From: Saccopteryx bilineata
Lineage: Eukaryota > Chordata > Mammalia > Chiroptera > Emballonuridae
DNA length: 64,000 nucleotides
Assembly (NCBI RefSeq): GCF_036850765.1
Contig: NC_089493.1
Span: 127,850,239-127,914,238, forward strand
Reading direction: 5' to 3'
Positions 34,866 to 46,740 of the stretch are shown here, in pieces. Positions within the stretch are counted from its first letter, which is position 1, and each line of letters begins with the position of its first letter. Under the pieces are notes generated by a model. That model ran no database searches. It saw nothing but the letters and a program-made list of their open reading frames with translations, and was not told where the DNA came from. A program made the position numbers and the translations under genes.

Positions 34866-37291
34866 CTGAGGGTGGTCTTGTTGATAGCACTAATTAGAAT
34901 TAATAAAGAGTAAAAAGTAAAAAAAAAAAAAAAAGGTAAAACACCCCACACACAAAAAAAAAACAGTAATATTTTATTATTTCCCCCTTTTCTCTTTCTT
35001 CTATTCTCCTTCTCTCCCCTCCTCCGGGAAATATCGTGATGAGCTGTGAATTATATTATGCCAAATGGAACAAAAACTGCCTATAATGGAGGGCCTGATT
35101 TGGGGTGAAGAGTTCAAGGGGCAAAAAAAAAAGGCAGTAGGGACCTACTAAACGCAAAAAAAAAAGGAGAAAATCTTAGACAAGCATAAGATGATTTGCT
35201 TGTAAGTGATGGTTGACCAAGAGATATAATGAGAGGGATAAGAGGGAACCAGAATAAAGGAGAAAAAAAATAATAAAGAAGAAAAAAAATAAAAATAATA
35301 AGTAAAAATCTGTTGTATTAAGTGGAGCGAAAAGTAAACACAATGGAGACCTTGGGTTGGGAGGAATGCTAGTGAGTTAAAAAGCAAGTAAAAAGTACCC
35401 AAAATGCCACAAAAATAAACAAACAAAAAAACCCAAAAACAAAAGCAAAAAAAAAAATTAATTAATTAAAAAAAATCCAAAAAAAACTTGAGTCCCAAAT
35501 TAAATAACTTGTTCGTGATTGAGGCTTAAATGGGAGGAAAAGTAAAAGGAGAAAAGAAGAAACGAACAGAAAGGAAAAAATAAGAAAAAGAGAAAAATGA
35601 AGGAAGAAAAAAAGGAAGAGAAAAAAACAAAACAAAACAAAAAAAACAAAAGGGGAGAGAGTGAGAGTTAAGTGTTTTGGAGTGTAACCCTAAAGGAGGG
35701 TGAGGATGAAGAAAAGAAATAAAATGTAACACTCATGGGTAGTGTAGTTCAAGAAATGGGAAGCATAAGATGGGCAGAGAATAAAAGGACCGAGGTGGAG
35801 GAAATAGAAATAATAATAATAAAGGCAATTAGATGGAAGAAACAAACAACAACAACAAAAAATTAGTGGAACAAGTTATAAAGTCTGTGGATTTTTCTTG
35901 ATTTTGAGAGGTTAACTTCTTCCTTTTTCTTTTCTCTCCCTCTTCCTGGTCGGTGACTCTGTACCCCAGGCTCTGCCCCTGTGTCACACTTAGGTAGGGA
36001 TTTGCAGTTGATGGGATTCTATGGCAATGTCACATAACTGGCTTTAGTCTCGCTGGAAGTCAAGGCTTGTTGGTGTTTGCAGGGTCCAACAATGAGAGAG
36101 TTTGCTTTCCTGGAGTTTCTCTCCTAGTCTCTCCTTCCTGAATTAGCAGCCTGGTGATCCAGCTATAAGGCTGCTACTGCTTCTGCCTGGGGAGTAAGAG
36201 GTTCAAAGAGCTAGGAAATACCCACTCTATCCCCACTCAGCGCAAGGCTTTGGGAAAGGCTCTGGCAGTCAGAGCCTCCAGCGTAATCAGGCGGGGCTGG
36301 GAGTCAATTGTTGTCAAGGTGACTGTTCAGCACCTAGCATTCAATTGGACCACTCAACCCAGGCTTTCCACACTTTGTAGCCTCTTTTGGCTGGGAAGAA
36401 GAGGCACTAGTCGCTGCTTGCTGTTTAGATCTTATTATCTGTCAAGTCCCTCTTGTTAGCGTATATCCCTGAATATGGTGGCTCTGTCAATCAGAAGTTG
36501 CCCCCGCCCCTTTAGCGAGAGGCACTAAAAAAAATCACGCCTCTTGTCTTGGATCGCTGAACTGAGAGAGATCTTATCAATTAGAGCCCCGTGGGTGCGC
36601 AGATTTCATGGGTTAAGCTAATTTCAGTGATTGGATCCGCAGCTGTGCTCCAGAAGGTATTTCAGGCTGCCCGCGCGTCCCTCTCCCAATGCTTGATTGT
36701 TAGCTTGAATGGCTGGGTGAGGTGCCCCGCCCATGGAGAGAATCTCCCAAGTAGGAAAGACAGCCCTGGCGCCTCTCCCGCTCGCCCCACCGCTGGTGGC
36801 TGGGGCGCACCGGGCGCGCGGGATAATGGGGCACCCTGGGTGTGCGGGCCAGTGGGGCGCTCTGGGCGTGTGGGACGCCCAGGGCACACGCGCAAATGGG
36901 GTGCTCCGGGCACCGGTGGCTGGGGACTCTCACTCGCAGTGTGCAGGCCGCTGGGGATGCCAGCAGTGCTCGCTCTGTGACCGGATGCAGCACCAGGCGC
37001 GTGCGTGCCAGCGGCTGCTCGCAGCGCCCAGGCTGCCACTCCCCAAGTGTGGACCGACTCACCACAGGCGCACTCCCTCCGCGGCTTGAATGAACGTCCA
37101 TGCGGTAGTTAGCTTCCTCCACACCCTCGTCTCTCAGATTCAAGTGATAACAGTCCTTTCGCTTTCATTTTGTGTGGAACTCCGGAATGCTCCGAGGATA
37201 AAATTTTCTGTTTCTAGTTGATAAATTTGTTGAGATTTTGGGGAGATCTGTCGGACGCGCTGCTCACGGCGCCATTTCCATGACGTCACTC
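34866..37291 (-). promoter_or_regulatory. L1-B 5' UTR
   Basis: About 2.4 kb. The ORF1-proximal part (34900-35900) is A-rich on the plus strand and matches L1-A. The distal part (36660-37080) is GC- and CpG-dense with imperfect repeats of GTGGGGCGCTCTGGGCGTG-like words that differ from the matching part of L1-A. The 5' edge reads AGTGACGTCATGGAAATGGC on the minus strand and holds a TGACGTCA (CRE-like) palindrome. Confidence 0.82.
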
Positions 37292-37304
37292 CAAAATAGC
37301 CTTT
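37292..37304. repeat. TSD of L1-B, right copy
   Basis: CAAAATAGCCTTT, identical to 29244-29256; adjoins the L1-B 5' end. Confidence 0.93.
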
Positions 37305-38540
37305 AAACAAAGTATATAGGAAGGAATAAAGAAGGTCACTACATAATAATAAAGGGAGAAATCCTACAGGAGGGTATAACCATTGCAAATATTTATGTGC
37401 CTAATATAGGAGCACCTAATTATATAAAGCAAATTTTGATGGACATAAAGGGCAAGATCAACAGCAATACTATAATAGTAAGGGATTTTAATACCCCATT
37501 AACATCAATGGATAGATTCTCCAGACAGAAAATTAACATAGAAACAACAGCAGCCTTAAGTGACACACTAGATCAACTGGATTTAATTGACATCTTCAGA
37601 ACCTTTCACCTCAAAGCAGCAGAATATACATTCTTTTCAAGGGCTCATGGTACATTCCCTAGGATAGACCACATGTTAAGACACAAAACAAGTCTCAAGA
37701 AATTTAAGAAGATTAAAATCATATCAAGTACCTTCTTAGTTTAAAATGGCATGAAACTAAAAATCAACTACAATAAAAAAACTAAAAAACACTATCCTCA
37801 AACACTTGGAGGATAAATAGCATGTTGTTAAATAATGAATGTGTTAACAATGAGATCAAGGTAGAAATAAAAAATTTTCTTGAAACAAATGAAAATTAAC
37901 ATAAAACAACTCAAAATTTATGGGACACAGTAAAAACAGTCCTGAGAGGGAAGTTCATAGCATTACAGGCATACATTAAGAGGCAAGAAAAAGCTCAAAT
38001 AAACAACTTAACCCTGCATCTAAAAGAACTAGAAAGAAAATAGCAAATAAAACCCAGATGAAGTAGAAAAAGGAAATAATAAAGATCAGAGCAGAAATAA
38101 ATGACATAGAGGCTAAAAAGAAATATAAAAGATCGATGAAACTAAGAGCTGGTTCTTTCAAAAGGTAAACAAGATTGATAAAACTTTAACCAAACTTATC
38201 AAGAAAAAAATAGTGAGAATCCAAATAAATAAAATTAAAAATGAAAGTGGAGTAGTAACAACTGACACTGCAGAAATAAATAGGATTGTAAAAAATATTG
38301 TGAAGATCTATATGCCCCAAAATTGGACAACCTACATAAAATGGAAAAATTCCATGAAACATACAATCTTCCCAACTTAATCTGAAAGAATAAGAAAACT
38401 TAAACAGACTGATTACAACAAATAAAATTGAAACAGTTTTCAAAAAACTTGTAGCAAACAAAAAGTCCTGGACCGGACGGCTTCATAGGTGAAATTTACC
38501 AAACATTCAAAGAAGAACTAATACCTATCCTTCTCAAGCT

Positions 38541-38921
38541 ATTTTATTATTTTTTAAATAGAAGCTAGCATCTTTTGGTTTGTTTATTTGTTTTTTTTTA
38601 CAGAGACAGAGTGAGAGTCAGAGAGAAGGATAGATAGGGACAGACAGATAGGAACGGAGAGAGATGAGAAGCATCAATCATTACTTTTTCGTTGCGACAC
38701 CTTAGTTGTTCATTGATTGCTTTCTCATATGTGCCTTGACTGTAGGCCTTTAGCAGACCGAGTAACCCCTTGCTTGAGCCAGCGACCTTGGGTCCAAGCT
38801 GGTGAGCTTTTGCTCAAACCAGATGAGCCCGCGCTCAAGCTGGTGACCTCGAGGTCTCGAACCTGGGTCTTCCGCATCCCAGTCCGATGCTCTATCCACT
38901 GCGCCACCACCCAGTCAGGCC
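38541..38921 (-). repeat. Type II SINE with 3' transduction
   Basis: The body is at 38591-38921, with head ending CCACCCAGTCAGGC. The target CCTTCTCAAGCTA appears about 38528-38540 and 38920-38932. Between the left target and the SINE tail lie a T-rich stretch (38541-38558), 23 bases of unrelated sequence and the SINE's own T-rich tail (38580-38600). Confidence 0.88.
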
Positions 38922-39693
38922 TTCTCAAGCTACTTTAAAAAATTCAAAAGGAGGGAAGACTTCCAAGCTCCTTTTATGAAGCAAGCATTATCCTCGTTCC
39001 AAAACCAGGTAAAGACACTACCAAACAACAACAACAACAAACAAACAAAAACAAACTATTGTCCAATATCCCTGATGAACTTACATGCTAAAATTCTCAA
39101 CAAAATATTAGCAAACTGGATCCAGCAATACATGAAAAAAATCATACATCATGACCAAGAAGGATTAATTCTAGGGAGGCAAGGCTGGTACAATATTTGC
39201 AAATCAATCAATGTGATTCATCACATAAACAAAAGGAAGGATAAAAATCACATGATAATATCAATAGATGCAGAGAAAGCATTTGATAAAATCCAGCACC
39301 CATTCAGAATCAAAACTCTTAGCAAAGTGGGAATACAAGGAACATACCTCAACATAATAAAGGCCATCTATGACACACTGACAGCCAATATCATAATCAA
39401 TGAGCAAAAATTAAAAGCAATCCCCTTAAGTTCAGGAACAAGGCAGGGGTATCTCCTTTTGCCACTCTTATTCAACATAGTTCTGGAAGTCTTAGCCACA
39501 GCAATCAGACAAGAAGAAGAAATAAAAGGCATCCAAATTGGAAAAAAAGAAATAAAACTATCATTATTTGCTGATGATATGATAGTGTACATAAAAAACC
39601 CTAAAGTTTCAGTAAAAAAACTACTAGACCTGATAAATGAACTTGACAGGGTGGCAGTATATAAAATCAATATTCAGAAATCAGTGACATTTT

Positions 39694-40091
39694 GGCCCTG
39701 GCCGGTTGGCTCAGTGGTAGAGTGTCAGTCTGGCGTGCAGAAGTCCCGGGTTCGATTCCCAGCCAGGGCACACAGGAGAAGCACCCATCTGCTTCTCCAC
39801 CCCTCCCCCTCTTCTTCCTCTCTGTCTCTCTCTTCCCCTCCCGCAGCAAGGCTCCATTGGAGCAAAGATGGCCCGAGTGCTGGGGATGGCTCCTCGGCCT
39901 CTGCCCCAGGCGCTAGAGTGGCTCTGGTCGCAACAGAGCGACACCCTGGAGGGGCAGAGCATCGCCCCCTGGTGGGAAGAGCGTCGCCCCCTGGTGGGCA
40001 TGCCAGGTGGATCCTGGTCGGGCGCATGAGGGAGTCTGTCTGACTGTCTCTCCCTGTTTCCGGCTTCAGAAAAATACAGGAAAAAAAAAAA
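39694..40091 (+). repeat. Type I SINE, full length
   Basis: A plus-strand copy with head GGCCCTGGCCGGTTGGCTCA at 39694, CT-rich centre (39796-39841), end GTCTGACTGTCTCTCC and A tail (40079-40091). A GCGTCGCCCCCTGGTGGG unit is doubled near 39963-40005. The TSD AGAAATCAGTGACAT precedes and follows it. Confidence 0.95.
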
Positions 40092-40985
40092 GAAAGAAAT
40101 CAGTGACATATTTATACACCAACAATAAACTGCCTGAAAGAAAAATTAAGGAAACAATCCCCTTCACTAACTATTGCTACAAGAAAATGAAGTACCCAAG
40201 AGTCAATTTAAACAAGGAGGTAAAAGACATGTACTCAGAAAATTATTAAACATTGATAAAAAAAATCAAGGAAGATACAAACAAGTGGAAACATATACCG
40301 TGTTCATGGATAGGTAGAATAAACATCATTGAAATGTCTTTATTACACAAAACAATCTATAAATTTAATGCAATTCCTATCAAAATATAAATGGCATACT
40401 TCAAAGATATAAAACAAATATTTCAAAAATTTATATAGAACCAATAAAAAACACGAATAGCCTCAGCAATCTTGAAAATAAAGAATAAAGTGGGAGGTAT
40501 CACACTTTCTGATATCAACTTATACTATAAAGCCATTGTAGTCGAAGCAGCATGGTACTGGCATAAGAACAGGCATATAGATCAATGGAACAGAACAGAG
40601 AACGCAGAAATAAACCATGCCTGTATGGTCAATTGATATTTGACAAGAGAGGTAAGAGCATACAATGGAGTAAGGACAGTTTCTTTAATGAATGGTGTTG
40701 GGAAAACTGGACAGGTACATGCAAAAAAATGAAACTAGACCACCTACTTAAACCATTCACGAAAATAAACTCAAAATGGATAAAAAGACTTAAATGTAAA
40801 TCATGAAACCATAAACATCTTGGAAGAAAACTGGCAGTAAACAAAACAATATCTCTTGTAGCAATATTTTTGCAGATATATCTCCAAGGGCAAGTGAAAT
40901 TAAGGGCAAAATAAAAACAAATGGGAGTATGTCAGACTGAAAAGCTTTTGTACAGGAAATGACACCACTAACAAAATAAAAGGAC

Positions 40986-41149
40986 TGGTACGCAAACATG
41001 CCGATGGCACAGGCGCCGCCTGACTGGGGCAGGGCGGAAGTGCTCTTGGGATCATGTTGGGGGCACAGGACCAGGGGAAGACCTTTCTAAATATGAAACA
41101 ACCTGGAAGCCATAAAAGACCAGTGAATTCTACTACATGCAAATGATTG
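40986..41149. other. Unidentified segment between two L1s
   Basis: GC-rich on its left side, then A-rich. It does not look like L1 ORF2 or 5' UTR. Origin unknown; it may be part of an exon copy or an unrecognised repeat. Confidence 0.3.
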
Positions 41150-43040
41150 TAAAAGGAGAAGTCCAAGATAGCAACGGAGTAGGTATATGTTTCAACTGCC
41201 GCCTCCAGGACCAAATTGGATTACAACTTAAATTAAGAACAATCATCGTGAAAAACGATTTTTTGGACTAAATAAAGAGGACTCTATAACTAAGAAGCAC
41301 AGAAGAAGCCACACCCAGCAGCAATGGTGGGTGGAGTGTCTAGAGGGACTCTCACTGTGGGGAGACAGACCCTGAGGGGTAGGGGCCCTCAGCCCCAGGC
41401 CCAGAGCCTCAGCCTAGAGCCCCAGAGCCTAGAAGAGACACTCAGATAGCATTTAGCTGTGGAAAGAGCCAGGTTTCTGTCTGCAAGAAAGAGAGCTGTC
41501 AGACACAGATTTCGTTTTAAAGGGCCCATGCAGAAAATCTTGCTTACAGACACTTACCTGGGGCTATGGGGGTGGGAGAGCTGAGAGGACTGGAGTTGTG
41601 TGAGGAAAGTGTAAAGTTTGAGGCACAGGAAGAGACACGGTGACAGTGACCAGAACACCTGTGCTGATTTATTCTCCAATACTGAGGTGGCCATTTTCAT
41701 GGGAGGGTCACTCCCTTAGTCCCGCAACAGTGTGGGGAGGAAGGCAGCTGCCCTACCCTGGGAAATCTCTCCAGCTACAGCAAGGGTGAAGAGTTGTTCT
41801 GAAAGGTAAGGAAGCAGAAGGTGGGTCAGTGACTCAGGTTTTGGGTGAGAGGCGAGCTACACCTCCCCACTCCACTGCTGAGAACTCACTCCACACCAGA
41901 GAGCCTCGGGCAGACCACACCTCAGGTACTCAGAGGCCATACACACCACACTCCTGTGGCCACACCCTACTGAGGTTTATTAAAAAAAAAGTCTGGATAG
42001 AGTGACAACCGGGACCAAGGAGCAACCCACCCCCACTACCTGTCCTAGCCCCTGGATCCCTGCTGGGCCCAGCAAACAGCCAGCAGTCAGAGGCAGCAGA
42101 AAGAGAAACTTAAGGAAATTCAGACTTTTCTGCAGCTCACCTTGTTGGGGAGAAATAAAATTCCAGTTTCCAGCAGAAGCTGAGGGGTTAGGCCCTGGAG
42201 TAGGAGCCACAATCCCTGTACTGAGATACTTCCCAAGAGACCTCTGAAGTAGGGGGTCCCACTAACGTTGTATTCCCAACTTCAGCAGCCCTAACCCAGT
42301 AAGCTTGCAATCTGTACAGGGGTTGGTTGGGTGAGGCCAGTTGGGCATACACTACAGTCTTTCAACAGAGGACTCTGGAAAGACAAGGTAGCTGCAAGAG
42401 GAGGTGGAAAAACTGAAAAGCAGAGGCAAGTCTTTCAGAGCTTGCAGCTTTTACAGAGCTGCTAACAGCACTAAGCAGGAGGAAGCTGATTCTTATAGAC
42501 AGGTTGACCCCTCCCACACTACCCAGGCATAGAAATCACCGACACAAACAGCAAAAAAGAGCAGTAGCTGCTGACAAGTAGCTCACAGCAAGTTACAAAC
42601 AACAGAAGATGCCAACCCAAGAAGATCTAGAACCAACACAACTGATAGCTGGAGGCAGACAACTTAAACCCTAGACTCAGCTAGCTATTCAAACAGCACA
42701 CCCAAAGGAGGACCTATACACAGAAAAAATGAGAAGACAGAGAAATGCAATCCAAATTAATCAACAAGAGAAATCCCTAGGAAAAGAACTGAATGAGATT
42801 GAAATAACCAAATTACCGGATGCAGAGTTTAAAATAATGATTGTTAGGATGCTCAAAGATTTTAGAACAACAATAGATGGATATACTGAACACCTAAAGA
42901 AAGAGATAGCAAGCATCAAAAAGGACACTGAAATCATAAAAAAGAATCAGTCAGAAATGACAAAACAATATCAGAAATGAAGACTACGCTAGAAGGAATT
43001 AACAGCAGGCTGGATGAAGCAGAGGACCGAATCAATGATA
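41150..43040 (+). mobile_element. Old L1: 5' UTR and start of ORF1
   Basis: Begins at GAAGTCCAAGATAGCAACGG (41158), an L1 5' edge, with about 1.5 kb of 5' UTR. ORF1 starts near 42729 (MRRQRNAIQINQQEKS) and gives a coiled-coil stretch to 42980, then a frame shift (TLEGINSRLDEAEDRIND). It breaks off at about 43040, where other sequence begins. Confidence 0.85.
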
Positions 43041-43590
43041 CTGCTTATGTCATTGTTGCCACTTGGTCTGCAGCTTACCCTGGAGTGTTCAACCTTGAGC
43101 AGCTTCTAGCACAGAACTCCTGGTTTCCTCTTGCAGGATTGCAAAAAACACCCAGCCCTAAAAGGAGAGCCATGGAGGGCAACAACCACTCCTCTACCCC
43201 ACCCCTCAAGGGTGTCAGCAGCTCTATACCAATCTGATCCAAATCCTGCCAGCTGCACAAGATGTATGGCCAAGTGCTGAGGCCATTTAGGTTCACACTG
43301 GATTCAGGCAGATGGTAAAGGAACTGTGGAGCCGGAAGGTGGTGGCCATTCCATTTATTATATACAACCTCTTCATGACAAAATTGCAACATACCCTCAC
43401 CCTCAGGTTAGTAATTTGACTGCATTCTGCCACTCAAGGCCAGCTAATACGTGCCAGTACAACACGAGAGGCTTAGGGCGTTGCTCAGCTGGTATTAAAT
43501 GCCTCTCAGCTGCAGTAAGTCTAGATGAGGAAATGTTCAAAAAATTAAGAGTAAAATGAGCCTTATACAATTGTTCTTGTAGGTAAAGTC
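43041..43590. other. Unclassified repeat-like segment
   Basis: Follows the broken L1 ORF1. The part at 43283-43370 resembles 54167-54240 (shared GCAGATGGTAAAGGAACT and CCATTCCATTTATTA), so it belongs to some dispersed repeat, possibly an LTR element. No gene recognised. Confidence 0.4.
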
Positions 43591-44124
43591 TCAGCTCCTG
43601 ACTCTCCCTTTTTTGTCTGTGTATTGGGACTTAAGAAGGCTATTGGCTCTTTCTGCAATACCTATAAGTTTGGGTGAGTTTCTCAAGTTCCTGAGGCCCC
43701 CGAGAATTTCCTAATATTCCTTATTTTCCTTTCAGGACAATCCTTTTTCTAAAATCCTTCCTTCCTCTTTTTTTTCCCTCATCTTTGTCTACTTTCTTAG
43801 TTGCTTCTGTTTTTGTTTCTTCCCTCTGCACAAACCTTCTACAACCTGCACAAGCCTTCTGCAACTTACACAAACTGTCACTAACTTATACAAACCTTCT
43901 GCAACTTATATAGGTCTGTCAAAACTATTCAGAAACAACCAGCTTTCAGAACAATTTACTTTCTTCCTTTTCATTTCAAAAGTACCTCCATACCTTACAC
44001 CTTTTATCATTAAAACCATATAATTTATTTCAAATTAATCAGAATTCTTAACTTCTAAAAACCTTAACTTTCAATGAAGACTAAGTTAGTAATTAGTAAT
44101 TTTAGATTGATACTTTTTTATCTT
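43591..44124. repeat. Unclassified sequence with a 20-bp tandem repeat
   Basis: Four and a half copies of a 20-bp unit (CTGCACAAACCTTCTACAAC and variants) fill 43826-43916. The rest is unrecognised and T-rich on its left side. Confidence 0.7.
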
Positions 44125-44300
44125 TTTTTAAAATTTATTCTTATTGATTGATTTTTTAGAGAGAGGAGAGAGAGAAAAATGGGGGAGAGCAGGAAGGATC
44201 AACTCATAGTAGTTGTTTTCTGTATGTGCCTTGACCAGGATTTTGAACTGGCGATCTCAGCATCCCAGGTCGATGCTTTATCCACTGCACCACCATTAGG
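44125..44300 (-). repeat. Type III SINE
   Basis: A minus-strand copy with GA-rich body at 44158-44175, words TATGTGCCTTGACC, and head ending CACTGCACCACC. Flanks share AGRTTGATACT (44104 and about 44299). Confidence 0.82.
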
Positions 44301-45789
44301 TTGATACTATTATGAGCATATTTTAGAAACGGGTTATTTTATTAGCAAACAAACTTATATTTTAAAAAGATATAACAGAAGACTATACATTCAGGAATCA
44401 CTTCTATAGTTCGTTACTGGAGAAGTTTCTCTGATCATGGAGCACCTGAAACCACAAGGAGGAGTTGCAGTGTTCTCTCCTGAGCGTGAAGCCGGTTCTT
44501 GGTGTTGCTTGTGCAACTGCCTTTTGCCATTGATGATCGTTCTTCCCTTCCTTTGGGAGAGTAAGAGGGAGAGAACGCAGTCTGAGTGGTTAATATATAT
44601 ATATATTAGAGATAACAGGAACCTTTTGTAAAACTAGGGAAAACAAACATTTTTTGTTAAGAACTTTAAAAGATTAATTAAAATATTTAAATGACTTGGT
44701 TTCTCTTTTTTTTTCTTCCTAAAATTACCCTTAGTTTTTTTTGTTTTTTTTTTAAGAGCCAGATTAAGATTATTCTAGATACAGTATTAAGTCTAGTTTT
44801 AACTTGGCCTGGTAATTTGTATAACCACAACAAAAATAGTAATTGATCATATTGGCTTTTTATAATCTGCTTTGCTGGAACTTTATAAGGAATTTTTAGA
44901 TTGAGTTTTAATTAGAATCTCAGAGCACACACAAAAGCCAAACTACAGAGTTGCTATTAGGCTCTGCCTATAATCTTTCTGAAAATGTCCTTCTTTCCCA
45001 TAGTTGTAACAGGTTTGTGGCCTTAGTAACAGACTGTCTCCCTTTCCCAATCCTCAGGACCCTCCTGAAGGCCTTATCCAAAGGACACTTCCCAGAACCT
45101 TCCCAGAGTGGGGAGAGTTGCTTAAGGGGAGAGGGGTTGCGTGAGGGGAATTTGAGTTTTTAAAGGGGCTCTGGATTTAAAGAAGCCCTGGACCCAAACC
45201 TACCATTCCAGCCTTTTGTTAAAAAAAGGGAACAAAGGTCTCTTCTTCTGTAGCTACTTCCTTCTAGTTAGAGTTGGTGAAGTTTCTAGGGGGAGAAGCT
45301 GGTCTGAACAGTTTTTACAAGCCCATTTCAATCCCAAAGGGTCATTTCATATCCCATCCCAATTGCTTCAAACATCCCCTTGGTAAAAGTGCTTTCCCAA
45401 TCTTCACTTTTCCTTTATACCAAAGATGAAAGACTATTTCTGGCTAGAGCTGAGAAATCTTGATGTGCCAGAGCAGAGTAGAACACAGCAGAGCAGACTG
45501 GAGTAGAGTAAAAAAGACAGAGCAGAGCTGGCTAACCAGAGGGCCACCTTGTGCCAAAGCTGCTTCAGAGCAGTGCTATTCCACAGCCATGGTACTTCAA
45601 AATTGAACTGTAACACTATTGAGCTGTTCCAAAGCTGTGCTATTTTCATAGCTGTGCTGTATCACAATTGAGCTATTTGCACTGAAAAGAAAAATTTCTT
45701 CTTTGCCATACTCCAAACTGGGGATTCCTACTGGCATTGAAGTGGCACAAAAGACCATCAGTTGACAGTAAGGAGAAAGAAGGCAAAGG
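44301..45789. other. Intergenic, nothing firmly recognised
   Basis: No gene seen. An internal part (45460-45660) is built from AGCAGAG and AGCTGTGCTATT-like words. It could be the inside of an old retrovirus-like element, but no coding motif was found. Confidence 0.4.
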
Positions 45790-46740
45790 CAAAAGTAAGG
45801 AGACCATAAAGAAGTAATAGCATACCTAAAGGAATCTACAAATTCAATGCAATCTCTATCAAAACTCCAAAGACATTTTTCACAGAAGTAGAATAAAAAT
45901 TCCTAAAAGTTGTATGGAACCAAAAAGGACCTTAAATAGCCAAAGAAATTCTGAGACTAAAAGAACAGAGCCAGAGGCATCACATACACCCTAATTTCAA
46001 TCTATACTCCAAAGCTATAGTAACCAAAACAGTATGATATTGGCAGAGAAACAGACACAAAGACCAATGGCAGAGGATTGCAAACCCATAAATAAACGAA
46101 TAGACATATGAACTACTAATTTATGACAAAGGAGCCAAGAACCTACAATGGAGAAAGAAAACTAGAATGCTACATACAAAGAAATAAAACTATAACTCTG
46201 TCTTATACTATATACAAAAATTAACTCCAAATATATTAAAGATTTGAATGTCAGACCTGAGAAAATAAAATACATAGAATAAAACATAGGCACTAAACTT
46301 CTACACTTGGTCACAGTGGTGTTTTTGTGGGTTTGACTCAAAATGTAAAGGAAACAAAAAACAAAAATAAACGGGGCTATGTTAAACTAGAAAACTTCTG
46401 CACACAAAGGAGATCATCAAGAAAACAAAATGGCAAACACATGAATGGGAGAAGATATTTGTAAATGGTACTTCCAATAAGAGGTTAATATCCAAAATAT
46501 ATAAAGAACTCATACAACTCAACAACAAAAAAGCAAACAACATGATTAAGGTAGACAGAGTATCTAAATAGACAATTTTTGCAAGACATATAAATAACCA
46601 ACAGGTACAAGAAGAGATGCTCAACATCATTAATCATCAGAGAAATGGAAATGAAAACCACAATAAGGTTATATAGTTGTACAATGAGATATCACCTCAC
46701 ACCTGTTAGATTGGTCATTATCAAAAAGATATACAAACTA

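Larger units (their letters stand above)
29257..37291 (-). mobile_element. L1-B, full-length LINE-1 (minus strand)
   Basis: A complete layout: 5' UTR (37291-34866), ORF1 (34865-33870), spacer of about 325 bases, ORF2 (33545-29609), 3' UTR and a short A-rich tail. It is flanked by an exact 13-bp TSD. A type III SINE at 31851-32037 adds about 190 bases. It is better preserved than L1-A, but ORF1 has a stop near 34574 and ORF2 has at least one stop and frameshifts. Confidence 0.95.
28865..40985 (+). mobile_element. Older L1 on the plus strand, split by L1-B and two SINEs
   Basis: The left part (28865-29256) covers the end of ORF1 and start of ORF2. The right part (37305-40985) continues ORF2 in the same order: endonuclease (37320-37740), linker, RT (38976-39690 and 40098-40250) and C-terminal part (to about 40985). 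L1-B (29257-37291) interrupts it with a 13-bp TSD, and SINEs sit at 38541-38921 and 39694-40091. Many stops and frameshifts mark it as older than L1-B. Confidence 0.9.
37320..40985 (+). pseudogene. ORF2 of the older plus-strand L1, decayed
   Basis: An endonuclease piece at 37397-37744 (SNTIIVRDFNTPLT, EYTFFSRAHGTFPRIDHML) with the catalytic GDFN changed to RDFN. The RT piece at 38976-39690 has [28 protein letters not shown] and [11 protein letters not shown]. The frame is lost at a SINE (39694) and resumes at 40098 (YLYTNNKLPERKIKETIPF). The C-terminal part is fragmentary. The 355-codon open frame from 38976 ends within SINE sequence and is not a real protein. Confidence 0.88.

Noticed and set aside
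36588..37093. GC-rich open frames suggesting a coding exon or CpG-island gene
   Set aside because: The region is the L1-B 5' UTR; the several overlapping frames reflect high GC and lack any family signature.
39694..39770. tRNA-like sequence with A and B box resemblance
   Set aside because: This is the head of a tRNA-derived SINE, like those in all type I, II and III copies. None folds into a plausible functional tRNA by eye.
38976..40043. 355-codon open frame with reverse transcriptase motifs
   Set aside because: The first two thirds are old L1 ORF2, and the last third is translated SINE (39694 on). No intact element stands behind it.
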